Origin: Oscheius dolichura
Taxonomy: Eukaryota > Nematoda > Chromadorea > Rhabditida > Rhabditidae
NCBI GenBank assembly: GCA_932521035.1
Contig: OW051494.1
Location: 4,140,001-4,204,000, forward strand
Direction of reading: 5' to 3'
Length of the DNA: 64,000 nt
Every line of letters begins with the position of its first letter. Positions within the stretch are counted from its first letter, which is position 1. Below, piece after piece: positions 1 through 11,378 of this stretch. The translations under genes were made by a program, and so were the position numbers. Below the pieces are notes generated by a model, which ran no database searches, had not been told where the DNA came from, and was given only the letters and a program-made list of their open reading frames with translations.

Positions 1-2
1 TC

Positions 3-1093
3 CCAGCAAGATTTGATGGAAATGGCTTTTTAAAGCAACCGAGAAGGCCTTACAAAAAGAAGGTAAATAATACTTATAACCTATAGAAAATATAATTAAG
101 GTATCTCCACAATGCGTTTTTTGTGATAAACGTTTCCGAAATGAGATCTCCCTAAAGAAGCATTTAGCTAAAAAACATCCTGAATGCACTGAATTTGTTC
201 AATGTCTTGACTGCTTTAAATGTCTTCCCGCTAAAGACGATATCAAAGATCATTTGTGTGATATGGTGAGGAGTCTGTATAGCGAATTTATAATTTTTTT
301 AGACATATTTATGCATTGAATGTCTTCCAATTCGAAATATGTGTACAGAGCAGCGACTTGTAGCTCACAGGATGAAGTTTCACCGAGGCGCTAACAGCGG
401 TTTTCGTTGTCACGAGTGCAACATGAAATTTTTGACTCCAAGAAAACTAAGGTCAGCTTTTTTATTTATTTAGTGATACAATTTTTTAGAAAGCATAAGA
501 AAATGTCCCACGTTTTCTCAAAAACGTACTCTTGCCATTTTTGTGAAGAACTTTTTGTATCGGAAGTTTCAGTTGTAACTCATGAGCGAATACATACAGG
601 AATCATAAAATTTGAATGTAAAATCTGTGATTTTAAAGCCAATAGATACGTTGAAATGGAAGAGCATAAAAAGGTAGTTTTATCTTATTATTCCATCAGT
701 ATTTCATAGGAAGAGCATGGCTACATGTGTTCCATTTGTCAAGAAAAGTTTGCTGAATGGTCCGAAATCAAGAATCACACATTACGAGAGCATGGGGGAT
801 ATCTCTCTAGCGAGAATAGTGCGGGTAGGTGGAGATGTTTTCAGATTCTATTTCAGTTTCAAGTCATTGATCTTTCAGCAATTTCGGTATTTTACATTTT
901 ACGGTCATCCAGTTTTTTTTCCCAAATCCCAATAAAGCGTAAGATTCCGGCGTCCCTTTTATTGAAGACTTTCGGGTTGAACCGCCCTTCCCTTTTCTGC
1001 GATTGTTTCGAAAAGTTGTATATTAATTTTAATCACATCATTCCAGGCTATATCGAATCTCCACGCGTATGGGTAATGATGAAGGGCGACTAA
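3..1093 (+). CDS. C2H2 zinc-finger protein, 3' part (5' end outside window)
   Basis: The 3' end of a multi-exon zinc-finger gene that enters from the left edge. The first visible exon ends at 62 (AAG then GTAAAT) in phase 0 and joins GTATCTCCACAATGC near 103. Later exons carry about six C2H2-type fingers, among them CVFCDKRF...HLAKKH, CHECNMKF...HKKMSH, CHFCEELF...HERIH, CKICDFKA...HKKEEH and CSICQEKF...HTLREH; one more pair (CLDCFKC...) looks degenerate. Introns are about 40-130 bp with good GT/AG borders, and the last exon (from GCTATATCG near 1047) ends at TAA 1091-1093. Such proteins are normally nuclear nucleic-acid binders; nothing here names the target. The orthologue is not recognised and the true start is missing. 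Confidence 0.72.
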
Positions 1094-1414
1094 ACCTCTT
1101 TTAGGAGCTAATCTCCTTCATTCACCGGTGATTTCGAAATTTAAATGTTGTTATGTTTTGACGAACATAAAATTGTCATTTAATAATCACAAAGACGCAT
1201 TAAAACTCGGTCAATTTGGAGAGATTCATAGACAACGTGAGCGAAGGAGTATTGTAGTAAAGTAGTATTGTAGTAAAGTAAGGAGAAGTAAAGGAGTATT
1301 TCTTTATTTTGCTTTCGATGCAAACTGCTTTAATAAACGAATGTGGGAATCATCAACTTTATAACACAACAAGGAATAACAAACAACAACAATAACAACG
1401 ATTATGAGAATAAC
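1094..1414. other. Convergent 3' intergenic region with overlapping poly(A) signals
   Basis: No gene is seen. The region lies between two convergent genes. AATAAA on the plus strand (1332-1337) and AATAAA on the minus strand (TTTATT at 1303-1308) sit close together, so the 3' UTRs probably overlap. A short imperfect tandem duplication of AGTATTGTAGTAA occurs near 1248-1282. Confidence 0.5.
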
Positions 1415-3469
1415 TTAAAAGCGAATATCTTTCAGTTCTTTTGAACTAAGTCGACCTTTCTTCATTTTCTTCAAAAGCCTTACATCAGCTTCAAATTCAT
1501 TTTTCTCGTTACGTTCTTCCTTTTCTGCTTTCCGCTTCAATATTTTAGCTTTCTAAAGAAGCAATAATTTATTGAAGAAATTACCAACCTTTGGATCCGT
1601 CCCTGCCTGACTTTCTTTCTTTTTACCACCTTTGGCTTTTTCTTTTTCTCGCTTTTCAGCTAATTTTTGCTTTAAAGTGTCCACCTTTTTCTTATGTTTT
1701 TCCTTCATAACTTGAGCTCTGTTCTTTTCCAATGCAGGATTAGCATAGGCAATTGTAGAAGTATCTATATCGCTTCTTTTGAAGTTGCCCAAGTCAGCGC
1801 GACTGCTCAGCTCTCTCATTTTAGGGAGACGAAGAAGCCCGTAGGTCATGGCAATACCAGGGACATCAAGTTCTTAAAATTAAAAATAATTGAAGTGCAA
1901 CAGTCTACCTTTAAGGCCACAAACAACATTGCAGTCGTGCTTGACATACGATTCTATGTGGCTTACAAAAGCTCTTGTCCCTTGTTCCAATATCGCTCTG
2001 TCAGCACATTCAATTTTTATCATTTTCTGCCTTAGCTGCTCAGCTTTTTCAGCACTACTTGTAGGAACTTTAAGCTCTTTTAGCTCCACCTAAACGAACA
2101 GTATAAGAATTTTTTCTTTGTCTCTACCTTTTCGTGTTTACCCACAAAAGCCGCATAAGCAACTTGTTCTGGAGTGAGAAGAAGGAGAGCGTTTCCCTCA
2201 CGACCGTTGCGGGCGGTACGTCCTGCACGATGCACAAACCAGCTAAAAGTAATGTGTATTTTTCAATTTAAGATAAAATAATAAATGTTTTTTAAAAATT
2301 CACCTCGACAGTTTTGGTATTTCAAATTGAAGAACCCAATCAATATCTTCAATATCTATTCCTCGGGACATCACATCGGTTGATAACATAACTGCATTAG
2401 TGCTTTCACGGAATTTGGTAATCTGGTCAGTTCTCTGCTTTTGTGTATTCTTTCCATGTACAGCTAATAACGTGCGCTTGGTTATTATGTGCTCAAGTAT
2501 CTAAAAAACTGAATATGCATTTTATAAATATTTTTACCGATTTGAAATAGCGAACACCGCTACACGATGGGAAAAAGATTAATATCTTTTTATCTGGCTT
2601 GCTACGCACAAACTCTACCATACAGATAATCTTCTCTGCAGCGTTGCAAACCTATGACCAGTGAGAAAAAAAGCCGTTGAAACTAACTGTATAGAAGTTA
2701 TTAAGTGCCACAGGACAAACGATGTTATCAGCTTCTTTCAGCTTAATACCTTTCGGATTTCGAAGGGCAAACATTGAAAGATCCGCGTTTTCCTTTGCTT
2801 GTGTAGCCGAGAAAAGGCCTGTTCTTTTCTGCTTCGGAACAGCAGCCAAAATTTCTTTGATGCTGACATGGTTCAGTTAGATTACAAGGGAAATCTTACT
2901 GCACTTCAAATTGACTTTCATTGAAACGGTCTGCTTCATCTATAATCAAGATTTCCACAGCTTTTAATCGCCTTCTTATTTCGTCGGATTTGTCGTATTG
3001 TAAAATTTGATATAATCTTCCAGGCGTTGCCACTAACATATCACAACTAAATATTTAACGGTTATAATAATATATGAAATTACTTGGAATTCTTCAACTT
3101 TTTTAAACTTTTATCTACTTTATTTCCTCCAACAGCTACTGCCACATTAAAATTTAGGGCTTCTGCATATGGTGCAGCAACCTAAAAATTATTGGATACC
3201 CATTTGTTTGACATTTCAAAGATTAAAACAAACTTACATTTGCTATCTGAGTGCATAACTCTCGGGAAGGCGATAGAATTAATGCACCGATCTCGTTTTT
3301 GGTAAACTATAAAAGCATGTTCACTGAATACTAGCAAAAAAAACTAACTTGTCCCTTTTTCTTCAAAATTGAGAAAAGAGGAATAAGGAAAGCAAGTGTT
3401 TTGCCGGAACCAGTAGGAGACTCTACAACAACATCGTTGTGACAGAGAAGTTCCGATCCGGCGCGAACC
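1415..3469 (-). CDS. DDX55: SPB4/DDX55-like DEAD-box ATP-dependent RNA helicase (N-terminus unresolved)
   Basis: A DEAD-box helicase of the SPB4/DDX55 family, which acts in the nucleolus on 60S pre-ribosomal particles. Visible motifs in order are I TGSGKT (about 3400), II DEAD (about 2950), III SAT (about 2810), V STDVMSRGID (about 2370) and VI HRAGRTAR (about 2225). The family assignment rests on the C-terminal part: TRAFVSHIESYVKHDC followed by YGLLRLPKMREL is the Spb4/DDX55 extension signature, and a Lys-rich tail ends ...LLKKMKKGRLSSKEL... before TAA at 1415-1417. There are at least nine short introns. The first convincing exon starts with VRAGSELLC at 3469 in phase 0. The Q-motif exon expected upstream (about 30-40 residues, normally with a TPVQ-like segment) was not found in any frame between 3470 and 3690, so the 5' end is missing, truncated or misassembled. 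Confidence 0.8.
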
Positions 3470-3683
3470 TAAAACAACTATTATTATTCATCATTTCTGG
3501 TGAAATCTAAGATTTGCCTAATAAACACAAGCACGTCGACGCGCTGTTTAAATTATTGATTGGAGCACTATATCCTCCAGCTGCACCTCGCGGGAGCCTC
3601 ATTGCACATCTTTCCCCCTCTAACGTTTGGATCTCTTTAAATAAGTGGTACTAATTCAGAAGCAGACATTGTTTTTTAAAACT

Positions 3684-4071
3684 ATGACTAAAGAATCACA
3701 TCAATGGGGAGACTATTATTATCGCAATAAAAAGGACTGGCGTCTGGAAACGCTACATTCAATAAACCAATCTATTCCATCTTTTAATGAATTATTTGAT
3801 GAAGTAAGTTATGCTCTCACAAATGAAAACTAACATTTTTTTAAATTTTCATTTCATTTATTCTCCAGCTTTTCAAAAAAAAAATTTTTAGGAAACGTTC
3901 TACGTGTTTGCTGCAATTGTGGTCATTTGCTCTATTTTGGCAGTTGTATTCCTGTCAAAATGTGTTGGGGTCAAAATTAAAGAGCACCATCTTGTACTGG
4001 AACGAGACTGGGGCGAACCTGTACCAGCGCATGTCTTCCACTTTCCATGGGAACGCACGAAACAGGAATAA
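3684..4071 (+). CDS. Small single-pass membrane protein of unknown function
   Basis: A two-exon gene. Exon 1 (3684-3803) encodes 40 residues starting MTKESHQWGDYYY and ends at GAA|GTAAGT. Exon 2 begins at 3892 after TTTTTAG and runs to TAA 4069-4071. The predicted protein is about 100 residues. A hydrophobic stretch FYVFAAIVVICSILAVVFL, followed by SKCVGVKIKEHH, looks like one transmembrane helix placed centrally, with a charged N-terminal half and no obvious signal peptide. The C-terminal part is rich in aromatic and charged residues (HVFHFPWERTKQE). I do not recognise the family. The gene is divergent from the helicase, and its start lies within about 220 bp of the last recognisable helicase exon, so a shared promoter is possible. 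Confidence 0.6.
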
Positions 4072-4411
4072 TAATGTGGCTACACAAGTCTATATAAAAC
4101 CTTTGAATCTTATTTTACCTGAACAGTGGTGAAGCGGTCAAAAGATTGGTGAAAAACTTCGACGACCTCCTTTGGAAGAATCTTCTCAAAATTTTTGGAG
4201 GTGCCATTTTCTGCTTTTAATGCAACCATTTTCAAAAAATAATCTAAAACAGCACTAGAATAGTGAAAAAAAGACGTCATCGATATTAACGCATGAAGCA
4301 ACGCGATCACCAAAAATAATAAAAAAGCCGGATGTTTAAAAAAAATTTAATCATTCACCCCAATAAAATATAATAACCGGCAAAACAATGACGTATGTTA
4401 AAACAACTATT
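4072..4411. other. Intergenic region between convergent genes
   Basis: AT-rich DNA between the small membrane protein gene and the 3' end of the eIF5B gene. A minus-strand ORF (4110-4313) exists but has no partner exon or recognisable domain. No RNA gene was seen. Confidence 0.4.
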
Positions 4412-7400
4412 TTACATAATATCCAATGTTTTCTTCAATGTGATAACCAATTGCCAATCTTCTCGGCTTAGATCATCGCGGAAGTGAGTTTTACATATGT
4501 CAATCGATTCTCTAGTAATCTAAGGAGTGGATAAAGACAATAGGGATAAACTCAATTAACTTACTTTACTAACAAGGGCATCCTCATGATTAAAATGGCG
4601 GCCATAAAGTTTTGGTGCTTCGCCGGTTGTGTTTTCAATTTTAATACACACCTACGTCTGTTATTAATTATAAGCATCCACTTACTTCCTCTCCCTTTTT
4701 CGCAAGGGCTACTTCTTCGTGATTCCTTTCAATGGATGCTACAGTTCCCAGGAGAATACACTCCTTGCTCGGTACACATAGCATAGTGCCCCGTTTAAGT
4801 TGTCCACCTTCAATTACCACTCCAATTACGATAGGATTTCTAGCATTGAAAATACAATGTGGGAGAACTCGGAGTTTACAAGGAAAAACTGCTTTATGCT
4901 CATTTTCCTTTCTAGCTTGCAGGCGAAGGTCTTCTCTAAAGATGGAATTAACAAAAAAAGGAATAAAGGTACAAACCTGTATTTCAAAAAGCTATCCTCC
5001 AGGTGGTAGATGATGTCTGCTTGGAATATTTTAACACCTTCGTGATCAGCGAAAAGTTGTGCTTCCCGCTCTACTTTTACATCAAACGCGAGTATACATG
5101 CATATCTGGAAAAATCCTTAAATTATAAAAAAAAAACAACTCACTCGGATTTATGCTCTTTCATTGCAGCAGCTTTCTGTACGTCTTTTTTATGCACAGG
5201 ACCAATGTTAACGTTAGAATAAGGAATCTTCTGCGTTTTAAGAAATTCTAACAATGCTTCCAAAGATCCTAATGTACTAGCTTGAACATAAACGCCTTCA
5301 GGTTTTCTTTTTATTGCATGTAGAGCTTTGCTTAATTGTGCCTCTGCTTCTTCCCTAAGAATTTTTTAACAAAGAAAAACGTATTCACAAGAACCTTAGT
5401 ACATCTAGTTCTTCTTCTTTATGAGCAATAAAAATTGGTAAGCCAGCAATAGCCTTCTCTAGCCCTTTGGCGAGGATTTTTACTCCTTGAGCGCCTTTGA
5501 TCATTTTAAAGTGATCAAATTCCGTCTATAAAAATCGGTGGTAAGCCAATAAATGTTAACAAACTTTGACGCGTATCTCACGAAGAGCCGGAGGCATAAG
5601 AAGATCTCTAATTTGTGTGCTTATAACTCCATCAGACCCAGTTATGACTAGTATATCGCCGACTCGCAGTGTACCATTAACCAGAATCACATCAATAGTC
5701 GTTCCAAGTCCTGGGATGGCTTTAACTTCCATAACAGAAGCATCCAATTCATCACAAAAAGCTAGCTTTTCAGCGTAGTAGGTTTGTGTAGTAGTGACTA
5801 TATAAGCCATCAAATTTCCAATACCATCTCCATGGAACGCCGATGTTGGTACCATACTAATATACTCCTCTCTATTTTTGTTTTTATTAGAAAGGATTAC
5901 GTTGAGACCCTGAAATCACTACTATTAAATGCCTACGCCGATTTTATTTACCTGTTCTGCAAATTCTGTCACGATTTTATTGTAACGCTCTTGAAACTCT
6001 AGTTGAGTATGTTGAGGCTGTGATTTAAGATGCTGATAAACATCTTTACGAGGATTTGTTTCATACCCATACAGTCGATCAATCTAGACAAAAGAAAAAT
6101 AAAAATAATTTAAATAACAAGCCTTATTCAGTGCAATTACAAAAGGTGTTTGGCGTTTCAAAAGCATTTTTAAAGACTCGATAGTTTGTGGCTCCAGACC
6201 ATGCATGATATCTACTACCAAAATTGCAAAGTCACATAACGACGATCCACGAGATCGGAGATTTCTGTTGAAATTATTAAACAAAATGGAATATAAGCTT
6301 ACGAAAAACTTTCATGCCCAGGTGTATCAATAACTAAGAATCCGGGGATCTTCATAGCATCAGGTAGGAAATCTCGAACTTGCCTACATCTTTCCTTGAG
6401 AGCTTCCGCAGGAACCTACAAGTTTATGAAAAAAAAACCACCAGGTGGTCTTTCCACATGCAAAGGAAAAAACTCACTTGGGTAGCTCCTATTTGCTGAG
6501 TAATTCCTCCAGCTTCATTGTCTTGAACATTAGTACGTCTAATAGTGTCAAGCATCTTCGTTTTCCCGGTATCTACATGGCCCATTACGCATATTACGGG
6601 AGCACGAAGATTTTCCACAGACCGTTTCGCTTCGGCAATCTCACGTCTTTTCTGCATACAAGTATTAACACAATACTGTCGGCACCTACCTTTAATTGAC
6701 GCTTCACCCGTTCTCTGATTTCTTCTTTAGTTTCTCTACCCTTTTGGCCTTCCTCTTCGCTGGATTCTTCATCACTTGTTTCATCTTCTGAACTACTTTC
6801 TTCAGATGACTCTTCCGATGAGCTTTCTTGTTGCTCTTCATCCTATAAAATTTTTAAATGAAAACGAAGTTGTCATGGCAACCTTAGCAACTTCAGGAGA
6901 GGGCTCAATTGTTTTAGTCGTAGATACCGGTTTTTCTGCAACAACTTTGTCAACAGTCGAGCCTTTTGCTTCCTCGTCACCAGCCAGTTCCCAATCGTCA
7001 AGTGGCTCTTGATCCTTAATCGTAGATTCAAACCTACTTTTGTTAGACATACCAAGGCTTCAGCAGATACGTCTTCCGAAGGACTTGTTTCTTTGGGAGA
7101 TACAGGAGCAGAAGGATGAGAAGACGACACCACAGATGCCTCTTTAGAGCCAGCTTCTTCTCGTTTCTTCTGGGCAAGCTTTTCTGCTTTGGCTTTTGAC
7201 CGCTTATCGTGGTATATAATAGGCCTCTTCTCACCAGGGGCACTCGTCTCATTTGTTTTTATGTTTACTGAATAGTTGATTGTAAAAAAAAAGCATGTGC
7301 TTACTTCCAGCAGCAGCTAGTTTGGCGGCAGCAATACGAGCTTTCTCTTTTTCCTTAGCAGTCATATAAGTTCCTTCAGCTTTCTGTTTCTCAATAGCTT

Positions 7401-8598
7401 GCTTTTTCCTCAATTTTTCAGCCTCTCTCTTTTCTCTTTCTATTAGAGCAGCTTCTTCTCTCGCCTTTTCAAGAGCCTCCAATCGTTCTTCCTCTTCCTT
7501 TATTCGTTTAGCTTCTGCTTCTTCAGCTTCTTGTTTTGCACGCAGCAGTTCTTTAATCATATCAACCTGAATAACAGTTTTATAAAATAACAAAAAGAAA
7601 CTACATACCCGTTTGTTTTTCTTAGGTTTTTCGTCATCCTTCTCTTTCTTTTTATCTTTTTTCTTATCTTTCTTTTTTTTCTTTTTCTTTTCATCAGCGT
7701 CCGGCTCTCCACCTTCTTCATCACCCTCAGCATCATCACCGCGCTCTTCTTCTTTATTTTCCTGTAAAAACAATCAATAAGCAATCACAATCAAGATCAA
7801 CCTCAGCAACAGCCTCATCTCCTTGCTTCTCCACTTCCTCGTCTTTTTTCTTATCCTTCTTCTTCTTCTTTTTCTTCTTTTTAGCATCAGCGTCAGCACC
7901 AGTAACGTCTTCGTCAAGATCTAAAAGCCGAATGTTAAGTTACGGGTATCTACCTTTATCGTCGAGAGGAACTTCCTCTTTTACTTCCTTCGTAACTGGT
8001 TCCGGTTTTTCTGTAGGTTTTTCTAAATTAGCCAAAATTGCGTCCAGTTCATCCTCTTCTTCTGCGTTCTTAGCCTATGAACATAGAGAGAAACATTAAA
8101 TTATATTCACCTTTTTATTCTTTTTTCCTTTCTTCTTGTTTTCCTCTTTTTTAATTGCATTATTTTCAACTTTCTTTTGCTTTACTTCTTCATCATTTCT
8201 TACAGGTGCCTGTAAAAGTGTCTCTCGGTTTTAAGCTATAGTACCTCTGCTTCTGGCTCGGAGTCGGATTTCGCTAAAGACGCATTATCGTCGCTGTCAT
8301 CCATCTAAAACCTTGGCATTATATATATATATATAAATAGTGCAATACCATGGCAAACGCAAATTTGCCTTTAGGAGCTGGTTTAGAAAAGGGAGCATCG
8401 TCGTCATCCTCATCTTCCCACGTGTCTTTAGGCACTTCCTCCTTTACTTTCAATGCTGCTAACTTTTTCTCGGCTGCCTCATCATCCCTGAAAAGCATTC
8501 TCATTACGATTACATTATGGTTTTTCCAAGAACGTTTTCAAGAACAAAGATACTTACCAATCATCATCCTTGTTCTTCTTTGCTTTTTTAGGCGGCAT
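4412..8598 (-). CDS. EIF5B: Eukaryotic translation initiation factor 5B (eIF5B)
   Basis: The universal GTPase that joins the 60S subunit to the 48S complex in the last step of initiation. The start ATG (8596-8598) opens MPPKKAKK, typical of the family, and is followed by a long Lys/Glu-rich N-terminal region (about 7250-8550). The GTPase domain shows G1 GHVDTGKT, a switch I segment [11 protein letters not shown]3 DTPGHE (about 6315) and an NK(I/A) G4-type motif near 6110. Domain II carries [14 protein letters not shown] and [15 protein letters not shown]. The C-terminus ([17 protein letters not shown]...WQLV) is the conserved domain IV end before TAA at 4412-4414. The gene has many introns of about 40-60 bp. 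All G motifs are intact, so it should be functional. It is AT-rich like its neighbours. Confidence 0.93.
8321..8336. repeat. (TA)n microsatellite
   Basis: A short perfect AT dinucleotide run inside an intron near the 5' end of the eIF5B gene. Confidence 0.7.
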
Positions 8599-9172
8599 TT
8601 TTAGTTAATGATGCAGTTTTGATCACTCGTAATTGTATCTGAAACTAAACTATATAACACTTCATGATTAGTAGTAGAATATTTGCAAGAAAATATGAAA
8701 AAAATGCATTATAATTATATAAATGAGAAATGCTACTGTTTATGCTAGGCAACCGATATTCTTTTGTATTTCGAAGAGGAGCAAGTATAGAATTGATACG
8801 GAAAAACGTCGTCTTGTAAACAGTATCATGAAAACAACACTTTTACAACACTCGACAATACATGCAATGAATGAGAGGGTTAAAGGGCTGAACAGTAGAT
8901 AGAGCGCGTATTGAATTCTATGTTTGAAACTTTTCAGACCAAAAGATCGGCTATAGGAGGTTGGGCTGCACCATTTGCACGGTGAGCCCATAATATAAGA
9001 AACAGCTGATGTTCCTGTACAGCTGCCTAAATCGCAGTGAGCGGAGGCATTGGAGGTTTCGCAATCTTTTGCCATTCTACGCTGTACATATAAATGCCTC
9101 TCTGGATGTTTCGATAGCTATCCTATATAGGCAGCCGGGACTGATAAGGAAATATATACAAAAAATATTTAT
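8599..9172. other. Intergenic region between the eIF5B and Cys-loop receptor genes
   Basis: About 570 bp separating two minus-strand genes. It must hold the eIF5B promoter and the 3' end of the receptor gene. No further ORF with a recognisable domain and no RNA gene were seen. Base composition begins to rise in GC from about here. Confidence 0.4.
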
Positions 9173-10906
9173 TTATTGTGCAATTTTGATAACTTTTCCC
9201 ATAATATACGATCCAACGAAGAGAGCCACAAAACAGAAAGCAGAAATGAGACGAATTATCGGGACAGCGTTCTTCCAGTTCAAAGAATTATCTGCAAAAT
9301 GTGAGTAGATTTGCATTCGCCGGGACGGTCACCTCTGCCAACATGAACTTTGCCTATTGCATATTGTTTCAACGGAACTAGATAGGGACTGATGAATAGG
9401 GGCGGTCCGTAGTCTGTCTATAAAGAAGCGTTTCTTTCGTTTGTTTTGCCTCAACTCACCACATTTTGGAGTCGATGGAAGATCAGATGAAGGATAAGGG
9501 CGAGACAAACAAGAATCATTAGCTCACCGTACAAGGAAACTGAATATATACATAGAATGAACCTGGATAGGAAACAGACTGGATTTGGGGATGCCCATAA
9601 CGACGAGAGGTATTCCCTGTGTGAGGTCTTCCATGAAAACACACAAGATGATCAAGGTGCCTATGAGGGTATAGAGAGCGAAGACGACGTCGATCACGAA
9701 AAAGGCGCCGGCCATCAAAACAAACACAATCTGAAGTCGTTATGGCCCCGGGAAGATATAAACTATACAAATATCGGCAGAGCGATGTTCACCCCGAAGA
9801 GGGCCGAGTGACGGCGGAAAGAGACTTTCAGCCGTAGCATTGACCTGAACAGCTCGAGTTGATCACTGCCCCGTTCCGTTACCAGGTGGTGGCGGCGTCT
9901 TCGTCCGTCAGCGGCTCGTAGCCCGAGGCGTTGCCCGCCCTGTAGTAGACGACGCTGTTCGTGACATTGAGAACCTCGAAGTCCGAGACGATGTTCTTGT
10001 TCGACTGGTCGCCCCAGCCTGAATGAGGGATCTCTCTCTCTCCCTGCCGTGCTCTCCTCACCCAACATGACAGTCGGGGGGATGTACCCCCCGTAGACCT
10101 TCAAGTGGACCTTGTCACAGGCCTCGGGGGCGTAGACGGAGACGGTGCACTCGTTGTAGTCGTCGGGGTAGTCCGAGTAGTCGAAGGCGCAGCCCGCCTT
10201 GATCGAGAACGTCGGGTACATCTCCACCTTGGCCCCCTGAACACGAACTGTCCCCTAGGGGGGCTGGCCACCCACGTCCTTTTTGCTGAATGTTTGGATG
10301 AGGACGTGTGCCTGACTGGATATCTCGAAGATGGAGTAGACACCAGAGGCACTGTTGGACACGGACAGCTTCGGGTGCCAGACCTAGACAGGTCCTGCTC
10401 CCCCCACGAGTTGCCCCTACCTGCCACTTCTTTCCGTGAGTTATCCTGATCCCATTGTAGTCCTCCGGATTCCATCCCAACTTCTCGTCTTTCCATGTCT
10501 AAACTACCCGCTGCCTTCCCCGCCTGCCGTCCCTACCATGTAGAGATGGCCGTGGATGGTCATCGTCTGCTCCTTCTGGTTGATGGACAGGTGGATGATG
10601 TGCCAGTGGAGGTTGATCACCATCGGGAAGCTGTCATTCCTAAAGGCTGGCATCCTCCCCTGCCCGCACTATAACATACTCGACCGGCCGGATCAAGGGG
10701 TGGTACGTGGAGAAGAGGTCGTGTTCCAGGGCAGTCTCATGCTCGACGTACGTCTTATTGTAGAACTCTAAACCCCGAGGGAATGTAAAGAGGAAGAGGA
10801 GAGTACCTTCGGCGTCGACATCCTCCGTATCGACTCCGACGGGCTCGTCAATGTCCTGGCCGAGGACAGCGGGCAGCAGAAGAGCGACGACGAGCAACAG
10901 CAGCAT
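9173..10906 (-). CDS. Divergent Cys-loop ligand-gated ion channel subunit (nAChR superfamily)
   Basis: ATG at 10904-10906 opens a signal peptide (MLLLLVVALLLPAVLGQ). Next come the N-terminal helix region (ALEHDLFSTYHPLIRPV), a W-K-D-E-K-L-G-W-N-P segment matching the conserved WxDxxLxW motif, and a classical Cys-loop with exactly 13 residues between the cysteines (CAFDYSDYPDDYNEC). A pre-TM1 segment LKVSFRRHSALFGVNIALPIF follows, then hydrophobic stretches around 9530-9730 (IVFVLMAGAFFVIDVVF...) and a final TM4-like helix (LISAFCFVALFVGSYIMG) before TAA 9173-9175. Loop C lacks the vicinal Cys pair of alpha-type acetylcholine-binding subunits, so it is a non-alpha or differently gated subunit. 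Splice phases were followed for most exons, including a 51-bp intron that removes an apparent stop near 10255. The junction near 10640-10680 could not be resolved. The ligand is unknown. Confidence 0.8.
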
Positions 10907-10989
10907 GGCGACTGTTTAGTCCGGCGATAGTTTAGATGCCCGTAATCTGATACAGTAGACGAGTGAAAAGAGAACAGGCGGGGTGACTA

Positions 10990-10995
10990 TTTATT
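10990..10995 (-). promoter_or_regulatory. Poly(A) signal of the minus-strand ShKT gene
   Basis: TTTATT on the plus strand reads AATAAA on the minus strand. It lies 73 bp downstream of the ShKT stop codon and only about 84 bp upstream of the receptor gene's start codon, which shows how compact this cluster is. Confidence 0.55.
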
Positions 10996-11067
10996 GGGAG
11001 AATACGAGGGAGGACCAGTCCCTCGGGTAATTGGAGCACGACGAGCAGATATCGGGATACGGGAAGA

Positions 11068-11334
11068 TTACTTGCAGTCTCCGCAAGTCATGGCGCACTT
11101 GTCGCGGATGCTCTTGTACTGGGCGTCGCCACAGAACGGCTTGAAGACCTGACAGTGCTCAGTCTCTGAAAATCGAGTGTTTATATCGGAGGGGGGAGGA
11201 GTCCTCACTGTGGACATCGGCGCAAGTGGTGGCGGCCATGGTGACGCAGGCCAGAACGGCGAGGAGGAGGACCAAGATCTGAAGAAGAGGAGGATGAGAG
11301 AGGACGGAGGATGAGCTAATACCTTTCCAAGCAT
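11068..11334 (-). CDS. Small secreted ShKT-domain protein (minus copy)
   Basis: Coding exon 1 is only 12 nt (ATG 11332-11334, MLGK) and ends AAG|GTATTAG. Exon 2, after TTCTTCAG, encodes a signal-peptide core ILVLLLAVLACVTMAA and the first mature residues. Exon 3, after TTTTCAG, encodes the remainder and ends at TAA 11068-11070. The mature peptide has six cysteines in the ShKT order (TCADVH.., HCQVFKPFC, DKCAMTCGDC). ShKT modules are abundant in secreted nematode proteins and can block potassium channels or act as structural knots; the target here is not known. The protein is about 60 residues: one domain, no enzyme attached. It faces the paralogous plus-strand gene at 12194. Confidence 0.82.
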   Translation of the reverse strand: MLGKVLAHPPSSLILLFFRSWSSSSPFWPASPWPPPLAPMSTVRTPPPSDINTRFSETEHCQVFKPFCGDAQYKSIRDKCAMTCGDCK

Positions 11335-11370
11335 GGTGGGAGATGTGATCTGGGGGATAAACGGATTGAG

Positions 11371-11378
11371 CTTTATAG
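11371..11378 (-). promoter_or_regulatory. TATA-like box of the minus-strand ShKT gene
   Basis: CTATAAAG on the minus strand lies about 40 bp upstream of the ATG at 11334, the right place for a core promoter of a gene with a very short 5' UTR. Confidence 0.5.

Noticed and set aside
3540-3645. First exon of the helicase reading MRLPRGAAGGYSAPINN
   Set aside because: No donor in the needed phase and no similarity to the Q-motif region.
4110-4313. Minus-strand ORF starting MVIALLHALISM
   Set aside because: Only one exon-like segment; its possible downstream exon would overlap the plus-strand membrane-protein exon, and no domain is seen.
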